From Glebionis coronaria (taxonomy: Eukaryota > Streptophyta > Magnoliopsida > Asterales > Asteraceae): a stretch of 64,000 bases of DNA. Where the stretch lies: contig CM046878.1 of assembly GCA_025667525.1 (NCBI GenBank), forward strand, positions 391,968,974 to 392,032,973, given 5' to 3'. How positions within the stretch are numbered: the first letter of the stretch is position 1; every line of letters begins with the position of its first letter. The position numbers and the translations under genes were made by a program. The notes below the pieces were generated by a model. That model was not told where the DNA came from. It searched no databases and worked only from the letters and a program-made list of their open reading frames with translations. This document shows, in pieces, positions 56,471-64,000 of this stretch.

Positions 56471-56676
56471 ATTTCATTTGTACATCATGACAAGCATTGA
56501 GTTGCATCTCAGCTCGCATGATTTATCTCTTTTGTACATGTATTCCTTTCAGTTGTATTTGTAGCACCTAACCTTAGTAGGTAGGTTATCTTTGTTTGTA
56601 TTACGAACATATGTACCACTATTTCAGACAGGCTTGCTATACCCCTGTCTTAGATCGGTTGTACTTGTACTATACT
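56471..56676 (+). other. Untranslated remnant up to the deletion point
   Basis: AT-rich, no ORF. Ends where similarity to the LTR (from ATTGTTTGCCCC) begins abruptly, marking the deletion breakpoint. Confidence 0.55.
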
Positions 56677-57298
56677 ATTGTTTGCCCCATTCTTGTGGAC
56701 TGTAATAGTTAATAGTGTAGCGCGAAATGTATGGATAGATCTATTCGGGTATTGACAACACCCGGCCTGTTCATGATCAGCTGTCACGTGATGCTTAGGC
56801 CAAGCAGCAGGTTTATGTCATTGTCGGATTAAGGGAAACCTCATCAGGATAGACCCAAATGGGCGTACTGAGCATTATGTCTAGCTTCTATTACAGGGCA
56901 GTAGGAACTACTATAGCGTTGGGCTGTGATGTCCTGCTATCATCATGGTGTTTTGCATATTGATACTTTATTTATTTGATTAAACCTGTGAATTCACCAA
57001 CTTCGTGTTGACCCCTACATTTTACTTTTATGTTTTCTCAGGAAAGTAAGCAGGTTCATGCATTGGATCCCAGCATTTTAGGAAGCATCATGTTTACCAT
57101 CGGGCTGGGATATTTACTTCTGTTTTATAGTAAATGTGGTTTTTCAGACAAGATACTAAGTGTGTACGATTAATTCATGTAATATGTTTCAAAATGACAT
57201 TTATGATCATTGCTCTATATGCTATGTGTGCTATCGATCCACCCAAGTAACACCCCAATTACTATTCCGCTGCATTTGACCAACTTGGGGGTGTTACA
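56677..57298 (+). repeat. Gypsy C 3' LTR, truncated (last 622 bp)
   Basis: Near-identical to 54621-55239, ending GGGGGTGTTACA. The first approximately 3.1 kb of this LTR are missing. Confidence 0.88.
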
Positions 57299-57303
57299 AC
57301 AAG

Positions 57304-60300
57304 AATCATGACGACTAGAAAACATACATTCATTGCAATTCCAACATTTCAAATTAGAATTCACAGTAGGCTTAGAACGCTGCACAACCGTAGAGCCTTT
57401 AGGTTTAGCTACATGATTCTTTTTATTCAAAACAGAAATAACATTCCTAGGGTGGGCTTCTACTTTCTTCTTCACTTGACTACTAGTTGGGGGCAAGATC
57501 CTATCATTCTTCAAGTTTCTTTTAAGCTTAGATCTTTAAGCCTTAGTAGTGGTGTTTACTCCTGTAGAAGGCAACATAGGAATATTAGAAGCTGCTTTAG
57601 ATTTTGCCTTATCCTTAATGACCAATGGTTGATATGATTTAGTCTTAGGGCCCTTATTAAGTGGTGTGACGACAATAAGGTTCCTTTTGATTGCACTAGA
57701 GGACGATGCTGAGACAGTGACTGCGTTATCCACAACATTCTTACCTTTTAGGGTACGAATTGTTTCCTTTAACTCAGGCAAAGCCAAATTTTTATCACAA
57801 ATTTGTTCCATCAGATCAGATATTTCCACCGGCTTTCTATTAGTCGTTCAATCAATGATTGATTCTGTGCAGCGGTATTAGCTCATGCTGGCTTTACTGA
57901 ATCGAAGAGTTGTGTATTTTTCTGTTTTAAGTTATCAAATTTGGACAAAATCTTGGAAACTCGATTATCTAGATCAAGTTTAAAATTCTCAGCGGCCTCA
58001 AGTACGTTCACACAATGTATCTCCTTAGATTTCTCTATCTCTATTGGCAATGACTTAGCAACCTTATCACTTGTCTGACACTGTTTTGATTGTAAATTTA
58101 ATCGAAAATCCTTTTGAAAATTTGGATCATCTATATTAACACCTTTGAATGACGTTTCAAAAATCTCTTGAAGAAATTGTTGCTTACATTCAAGCGAAAT
58201 ACTATATTTTTGAATCTCATCAAAACATTTTGAAAGCGAACTATTAGAATCTTGAAGCTTTAAAAATTCAGCGTCAGATTTGTGACAAGTACTATCTACC
58301 ACATTATCCAAGGATTTAACATTATGCACAATAGAATCATTATCAACACTATTATTCACACAGGCAGAAACAATATCATGAGACATCACTTGCTTCAGAA
58401 GCTGATCATTTTGGCGTAAAATCCGATCTCTTTCAAGTAAACCGTTTTCATAAGCATCACCCATTTTATTGAAAACACGTCTAACTTCTTCGACTTCCAA
58501 AATCAAATCTTGATCAATATTGCCAAGACAAGCTTTAATATTCTTTACAAATGGAACAATTTCGTCTCGAAACGCCGCTCTAGTGTGCTCAAAATTCCAT
58601 TCACCTTCCATTATGGCCGAAGCCGTCGTACATTCCAAAATGACCTTGTCAAAATCGGCAAAGTGTTGATGCACCGCATTTAAGCTAGCCGACACCTTAC
58701 TTACCGGTGGAATTAACTTATTTAAATCCTTTTTTACGAGTGTAAGAGACGTACTAGGAAGGTTTTCATTTGACAAACTTGGGGGCACAAAACCTGATAA
58801 TTGAGATAATTCCTTTTGTAATCGAATACGGGTCTTTTTATCAAATTAATCTTTATTATGCTTATCATAATCGATCTTATGAAATCTTGAAATCATTTTA
58901 GATCGAGTTTCATCCGCAAGTAACTGTGTCTTCTCATCACTACGAACATAAGGTGCTTCTTTCGATTTGCCAATTAGGGTCATATCATAAAGACAAGGAA
59001 TATATTCCTGAGCTTGTTTTGCATAACCAGGATTAGGTGGTAAATCTTGAAGACGCTTAAGTTCTAGTTCTTTAAACGATTTAGTTAAAAGATGAATCTT
59101 TTCTGTGGAAGCATATTGTTTTAAAAGCTGTTGTTTCTTGAATTTAAGAAGTTTGGTAGCATTAATTTCCGATTCAAACTTTTTAGACTCGAGAGTTTCA
59201 AAATCCTTCTTAAGTTTTTGGAAATCATTCACAACCGACTCCTTTTCTTTGAATTCATTGGAAATATTAGCTCTTAATGATTCTATTTCGTTTAAGTGTT
59301 CTATCCTTTCATAGCGAAATTGGTCAAATTCTGAAAGAGTTATTTTCTCTGCTTGAGGGACCTTTTCTAAAACTTTGACCTTTTCCTTATACAACGCAAG
59401 CTCAGCTGTGAGGGTGGTATTCGTATCTACGGTTTGTCGGACAACCATATTCATTTCATCAATAATATGTTTAGGCACCAGTACCAAATCATGTTGAGCA
59501 TAAGATTCCATACCCGTCGTAGCATTTGGTTGAGGTTCACTCAAACGTGTAGGATTGGATACTACATCATTTGAGTTACTAGTTCCCGAATGTTGTTCGA
59601 GGTTGTCATTTTCATGCCCAACTTGATGTGGGTTATCATTAACAAGATTGGTTGTGGTTGGTACCTCACTGACGACATCAGAACCGTAGTGAGAGAGATT
59701 AGCAATGAGAGCAGCTGAGGCTGAGTGAATGTTATCACAATCCGAATCATATGCATCAAGATTGTCCGCTTGATATGCTGCATTAGAAGTAGAGACGACT
59801 GCAATGCCTTCATTATCTGCTGCCACTAGGTCTGCAAGAAACACTAATTCCTCTGAATCTAAAATCTTCTCCTTAGATTGAGCATCGACCAGATACATCT
59901 TCTCTTGAAACCACGTTGCACCCCTTCTCCTTTTCGGCTGAGTGCATTGCCTAGCCATATGATCTTGTCCTCGAAAATTATAGCAAGTCACAACCTTTTG
60001 AGGACCAATAGGACTTCCATTTCCACTTGCTTGAGAGTTTACAGCCTGAGCGTTCACAGTCCTTGGAGTTGGTCCATATGAATTTTGCCTTCCTTGAATG
60101 GATTGAACCGTTACTTGTCCGTCTTGAATAGTGGCTTGTTGGCGAGGATTGGAAGAGTTGCGGAGCTGATTGTTCGTTGGTGGAAATCCTCTAGTGGCAA
60201 CAAGTTTTGACAAGTAGGCAGTGAGATGGTTCAGGACATCAGTTGGCGAATCATTTGGAGTGAAGACCGGTGCTTGAAGTGGTGGAAGTTCATGGGAATA

Positions 60301-61272
60301 GAAGGCTTGTGCTTGAGGTGCTTCAGTTGGAAAATATCCTTGCTGATGAGTATAGCCCATTGGAGAAGTGATAACTTGTGTTGGGGATGCCTGATGAGAT
60401 GGTTGCTGTGGAAAGGGCTGTGGAAGAACACTTTGTTGAAATCCTTGTTGTGGCATCATTAATGGTTGATAAAATGATTGATGTAGTTGCTGATAGTTGT
60501 GTGGTGGTTGCTACAAGTATGATGGTTGTTGATAAGTAGAAGCCAAGTTTTGTTGGGGAGTCATTTTTTGAGAAGCATACATGGCAAGTGGATCACGAAC
60601 TTGAGGTGTTGACAACTGAGCCTCGATCACGTGGCATTCATGTTGCTGAAGAAAAGCTTGAAGTTGATCCACGTTGGTGTTATGCAAGTCCTTAGCCAAT
60701 TTAACAGCCGTCACGTACTTACTCCATTCAGAAGGAAGAGTGTTCAAATACTTGGTGTTTAATTGAAACATAGGAATTTCCATGCCATAGATATTGAGCT
60801 CATTCATCAATAAAGTGAATCTCAAGTAGTAATCATTGAGAGTCTCACCAGGAACGTAGGCAAACTTATCAAACGTATCATATAGCTTACACTCTCGTTC
60901 TTGTTTGGTTAACGAGGTGCCTTGCATTAGAATACGAATTCTATCCCATAACTCTTTGGAAATTTTATGTTTACTCATGAGTTTGTAGACATCTGGAGGA
61001 AGGGATTGGAGAATGATGTTTGTAGCTTGTTTATCACACTTATCTTGTATCTTCATATCTCCAGTCAATTCACCCGTTGTGCGAGGAAGAGTAACTGTAC
61101 CTTCCGCCACAGTACCATAATCTACAGGTCCATTGAGCACCGATGCCCAAATGAGATGTCCATTCTCTTTTTTCAACATGTAAAGTTCCATTCGGGAAGT
61201 CCAATCCTCGTACATAGTGTTCACAAACATTGGTGGACGATTATCCGTACCCGAGAGGATGGACTTATCCAT
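57304..61272 (-). pseudogene. Copia B gag, with in-frame stops and one frameshift
   Basis: ATG at 61272 opens MDKSILSGTDNRPPMF. The UBN2 gag core follows (WTSRMELYML, SKELWDRIRILMQGTSLT, LYDTFDKFAYVPGETLNDYYLRF) to a TAG at 60511. The same frame continues at 60459-58846 with a Q/P-rich linker, a zinc knuckle CYNFRGQDHMARQCTQ (second Cys replaced by Phe) and a long coiled coil. After another in-frame stop it runs through 58788-57883 (more coiled coil). A frameshift leads to 57829-57536 and 57514-57304 (RILPPTSSQVKKKVEAHPRN, CWNCNECMFSSRHDSC). Gypsy C then interrupts, and the text resumes at 51535. Most of the coding length is preserved, so decay is moderate. Confidence 0.88.
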
Positions 61273-61483
61273 AAGAGATGTGTACTCCTTTTAGATAAGT
61301 TAAGATTTACAAACGTTGATCGAACAATAAGAGAAAGTAAATGTGTTTGTTGTTACGTGTAGAAGTTGAGAAATAATGTTGAAACCCCTTAAATTATTCT
61401 CGATGAACCAAAAATTCCAAGACAAAATACACACGAGTTAAAATTTTTCAAAAACACGTTTTTGAAAAAATCTTGTAATACTT

Positions 61484-61930
61484 GTCACTCGATCGGAATG
61501 CTATCGTAATGTTTAGATCGCAATATGTGATCATAATGTTCAGATCACAATATGTGATCACAATGTTCAGATCGCAATATGTGATCGCAATGTTCAGATC
61601 GCAATGTGATCGCAATGTTCAGATCGCAATATGTGATCACAATGTTCCGATCGCAATGTTCAGATCGCAATGTGATCACAATGTTCAGATCGCAATATGA
61701 TCGCAATGTTCAGATCGCAATGTGAATGTTCAGATCGCAATATGTGATCGTAATATTCATTCGCAATATGTGATCGCAATATTCGATCGCAATATGTGAT
61801 CGCAATATTCGATCGTAATATGTGATAGGAATGAGCTATCTGAATATTCGATCGCAATGTAGAAACCCTAGGGTTTTTGCGATCGCAATATTCGGATCGG
61901 AATATAAAACCCTTCAAACTTTGCGATGGA
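61484..61930 (-). repeat. Cluster of GATCGCAAT (ATTGCGATC) motifs in copia B leader
   Basis: About 18 copies of GATCGCAAT plus variants (GATCACAAT, GATCGTAAT, and two GATCGGAAT) lie in about 450 nt, often paired as GATCGCAATATGTGATCGCAA with AATGTTCA spacers. On the element's own strand the motif is ATTGCGATC. Confidence 0.9.
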
Positions 61931-62198
61931 ATCGATCGCAATATGTAAACAAAAGTACCATTGTTCTCGGATAGTACACAACAAATTCGAGATTTTTAGC
62001 CAAAAAATGAATCAAACACCCAAAAAGTTTGTGTTTTTAACCAAAGTAACAATACCAAATCACTACCACAAGTATGTAGATGATTTGTATCAAGATTAAA
62101 CCATAAAAACACAAACAAATAAATTGGTACGAATGTTTTTAATCAAAGTAGGCGTGAAAATCAAGAACAGAAACACATAAACCAAACAATCATTCAAT

Positions 62199-62210
62199 GG
62201 CTCTTGATAC
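62199..62210 (-). other. Copia B primer-binding site
   Basis: Plus-strand GGCTCTTGATACCAT next to the LTR. On the minus strand TGGTATCAAGAG resembles the initiator tRNA-Met site (TGGTATCAGAGC) with an extra A. Confidence 0.75.
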
Positions 62211-62212
62211 CA

Positions 62213-62545
62213 TTTGTAAGATATTGTTAATCTTGCTTATGTTTAGGGAGAGAAAGAGATAGAAAGATGGTGAGAACACACACACACTTAGAGAGAGAAA
62301 GTATGAAAACACACTTTAACTATGTGTAAAATGAAAGTGAACCACACCCTCTCCAACTAAGGAGCGGGTTTATATACCCAAGCCTTGTGATGGGCTTGGG
62401 CATACATGTTTGAGCCGGCCATACAATACATCGACCGGGCTTTTCCTTGTTTATCTAATATAAAGTAACTAGACTATGAGCTACTAATTAATATATTGTC
62501 GGAGTGACTGAATCTTCCTAAATACGTAAAAACTTATTTCCAACA
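62213..62545 (-). repeat. Copia B 5' LTR
   Basis: Near-identical to 44416-44746. TATA box on the minus strand at 62376-62370. Confidence 0.9.
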
Positions 62546-62712
62546 AAAGTGTCTCCGAACTGTATGATCTCCCATAGGATGTAGTGATCCACTTGAAGAT
62601 ATTGCTGGATTCTGAATTCCCATAGTTCGAAGTTGTCAGGGTTAAGGATTGGAAGTTTGATGTTGCTAGTGGGGTGAGAAGGGTTTGGTGAGTTTTCGAA
62701 TTGATCAGACAT
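62546..62712 (-). pseudogene. Copia A gag, N-terminal part
   Basis: ATG at 62712: MSDQFENSPNPSHP, then LPILNPDNFELWEFRIQQYLQVDHYILWEIIQFGDTF, matching the copia gag start pattern (NFELW-R-QQYL, D-LWE-I--GD). It is cut at 62546 by the copia B LTR. The continuation is at 44413-43866. The 5' LTR of the same element lies 75 nt upstream. Confidence 0.82.
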
Positions 62713-62786
62713 TGTTTAGGGTTGTAAAGTGCGATTAGGGTTTTGTTCTTTAAGATCAAAGTTACTCAACAAGCTCTGTTAGCATT

Positions 62787-63271
62787 TGTTGATCCCAAAC
62801 TTAGATCGATTTAGCTTTGTATTATCGATATAATATCAAAAGTAATACGTAGAGAAACTTTGTTTGAATACCAAACTAATTGTTACGCAGAATATAACAA
62901 GTAGAATAAAGAACACAACGATTACCAAACATTCAATCGATTAATAATAACAGTGAGAATATTGTATGAAAGCGTTATCGACTTCTAAGCCTAAGGCATC
63001 CTTTTATAGATTAAGGAGCCTTGTACAAAAAGCTAAGATCAACTATAATAGGAAGTTATACAAAGATAACTAAAGTAAATAACTTATAGACTAAATCTTT
63101 GGTAAAATAATAAACGTGTTGATCCATGCAATCCCATCAGTGGATGGGAGTCTTCATATCAGTTGTTGACATCAGTGGCTACACAAAACTATGACGGTGG
63201 CTAGAGAATTTATATTAGTGGGTAGCAGATTCTTTGTTAGCGTCTAAGACTTGATCATTTTATTCCCAACA
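62787..63271 (-). repeat. Copia A 5' LTR
   Basis: On the minus strand starts TGTTGGGAATAAAATG and ends GGGATCAACA (485 bp). TATA box CTATAAAAGG at 63009-63000. Just inside, minus TGCTAACAGAGC (62784-62773) resembles the tRNA-Met PBS with two mismatches. The gag ATG follows at 62712. No matching 3' LTR seen in the window. Confidence 0.72.
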
Positions 63272-63518
63272 CTAGGCACACTAAAAATTTGGACGTTTAG
63301 GTCATGGGTGGGAGGGGATCAACAAAGACATTTCTAAAATGATGATCGACAAAGAAAACGTCCCCCTGTAGGACAACATAATGGTCATCATCAAATACCG
63401 AAAGACCGTCATATTAGCAAATTCCTCATCATAGATTGGTTTGTCAAACCAAGGTTTCTCAAAACCATCATTAGGAATCTTGGAACAAATCTCGATTATA
63501 TTGTGGTCTAAAACAACT
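63272..63518 (-). pseudogene. Short coding-like fragment between two LTRs
   Basis: The minus strand is open for about 80 codons: LDHNIIEICSKIPNDGFEKPWFDKPIYDEEFANMTVFRYL, then a stop near 63313. Composition looks protein-coding. I do not recognise the family. It may be target-gene or transposon sequence trapped between two insertions. Confidence 0.3.
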
Positions 63519-64000
63519 GTTGGGAATAAATAATAGCCAGTCTACTTGAGCGCTGACAAGAGTAAAACAAGCGTTGATAGGAAGAAAACAAACGCTGACA
63601 TATCAAGAGTTGACAAGAAGAAGTCAAGCGTTGATACATTGAAGACAAGCACTGATGGAAAGATTTAGTCTACACGTATATTGTTTCTAGTTTGTTTCTA
63701 GTAAGGATAAGTTCAACAATGTATTTTCTATAATTATCTTTACCTAGAATAGTTGATACGTAAACTCTTGTACGAGGCTTCTTATGTCTATAAAAGAAGA
63801 CCTTTAGGTTATTGTTCAATATAAGTTTTCATACGTTAAAACACTTTCATTGTAAGCAAGTTTGTTAGCATTAATCAAAGTGAAAGTTTGTTTACATCTT
63901 TGTGTTCTTGTTTAAGTGTTAATTCCGCATAATACTTAGATTATCATATACATATACAGAGGTTTCTCTACGTGTATAACTTGATCTAATCTCGTATACA
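63519..64000 (+). repeat. Copia LTR (plus orientation), related to copia A LTR, runs to the window edge
   Basis: Starts TGTTGGGAATAAATAATAGCC, the same ends as the copia A LTR but in the opposite orientation. U3 has a repeated AAGCGTTGATA/AACGCTGACA unit (63555-63655). TATA box CTATAAAAG at about 63787. The last 60 nt (GTTTCTCTACGTGTATAACT) parallel the copia A LTR end. The element body lies beyond 64000. Confidence 0.65.
63555..63660 (+). repeat. CAAGCGTTGATA-type repeats in LTR U3
   Basis: About six variants (GCGCTGACAAG, CAAGCGTTGATAG, CAAACGCTGACA, AGAGTTGACAAG, CAAGCGTTGATAC, CAAGCACTGATGG) at about 16-22-nt spacing, upstream of the TATA box. Confidence 0.7.

Larger units (their letters stand above)
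51536..57298 (+). mobile_element. Gypsy C: truncated Ty3/gypsy-like element inside copia B
   Basis: Starts TGTAAAACCTG and ends GGGGGTGTTACA. Flanking repeats GCAAG (51531-51535) and ACAAG (57299-57303) differ at one base. Joining the flanks restores the copia B gag reading (CMFSSRHDSC then LIDHVNEMNARKN on the minus strand), which confirms the boundaries. 5' LTR 51536-55239 (3.7 kb), PBS TGGTATCAGAGC (55244-55255), gag-like remnant 55598-56470. Only the last 622 bp of the 3' LTR remain (56677-57298, matching 54621-55239). A deletion removed the rest of the interior, the PPT and most of the 3' LTR. Confidence 0.88.
61273..62212 (-). other. Copia B 5' leader
   Basis: About 940 nt from PBS to gag ATG. 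Its middle is filled by the GATCGCAAT repeat cluster. No gene. Short overlapping ORFs here are made of the repeat. Confidence 0.7.
44414..62545 (-). mobile_element. Copia B: degenerate Ty1/copia element interrupted by gypsy C
   Basis: LTRs of about 331 bp at 44416-44746 and about 62213-62545 start TGTTGGAAAT and end CTTACA on the minus strand. The PBS is next to the right LTR (minus TGGTATCAAGAG). A PPT TTAGGGGGGAT on the minus strand abuts the left LTR (44747-44757). gag (61272) and pol (to 47596) are in minus order with many stops. The flanks share AAAGTGT (44408-44414, 62546-62552); the exact TSD length (5-7 bp) is ambiguous because of overlap with the LTR edge. It inserted into the gag of copia A, whose halves resume exactly at both sides. 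Gypsy C sits inside at 51536-57298. Confidence 0.9.

Noticed and set aside
61484..61930. CRISPR-like array or protein with repeated RSEHCDH text
   Set aside because: Spacing is irregular, there are no distinct spacers, the genome is eukaryotic and the ORF is a by-product of the nucleotide motif.

Overview
This is plant nuclear DNA from an accessory, transposon-packed region. The evidence is spliced genes with GT-AG introns, plant-type LTR retrotransposons, a Helitron, a LINE and a hAT element, and AT-rich spacers. The style of the Ty1/copia gag-pol proteins, the Cys-rich gag-like ORF and the env-like ORF recalls retroelement proteins I remember from Asteraceae (pyrethrum or lettuce relatives). 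That family assignment is inference from memory. I see no convincing ordinary host gene, rRNA, functional tRNA or CRISPR array.

Layout. 1-7.6 kb is the right-hand part of a Helitron. It holds a PIF1-like helicase C-terminus with one in-frame stop, an RPA70-like gene of about nine exons starting 2 nt after the helicase stop, and two small paralogous spliced genes with their own TATA boxes. One of these carries a basic NLS-like patch and two SUMO-interaction-like motifs. A Helitron-type 3' hairpin lies at 7556-7568. A second RPA-like fragment is at 9.1-9.5 kb. 10.5-12.4 kb is a decayed minus-strand retroelement ORF split by a 618-bp hAT-like element with 14-bp TIRs and 8-bp target duplications. 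12.3-13.5 kb is a copia gag remnant fused by deletion to the last codons of pol.

13,534-36,593 is one large non-autonomous Ty3/gypsy-like element. Its LTRs are 4.27 kb, its TSD is ACATG, its PBS is tRNA-Asp type, and it has no reverse transcriptase. Its 5' LTR is split by a minus-strand gypsy-type element (15,258-22,910; LTRs about 2.7 kb; TSD CTGTG). Its interior is composite: LTR1-PBS1-ORF1-[LTR2-like region]-PBS2-ORF2-PPT-LTR1. 37,374-42,959 is a nearly intact LINE (RRM ORF1, endonuclease, RT) on the minus strand, with a poly(A) tail, an AATAAA signal, a 17-bp TSD and one frameshift between endonuclease and RT.

43.4-64 kb is another nest. An env-like ORF fragment (+) abuts copia A (minus; LTR 62,787-63,271). 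The gag of copia A is split by copia B (minus, about 44,414-62,545). Copia B is in turn split in gag-pol by gypsy C (+, 51,536-57,298; TSD GCAAG/ACAAG), which itself suffered an internal deletion. A related copia LTR starts at 63,519 in the opposite orientation and runs off the window.

The relative order of insertions follows from the nesting. The most unusual signals are: the Helitron accessory genes; the composite gypsy derivative with two primer-binding sites; dense clusters of ATTCCGATY and ATTGCGATC in the leaders of two unrelated retroelements; and a pair of tRNA-like segments inside the long LTR.
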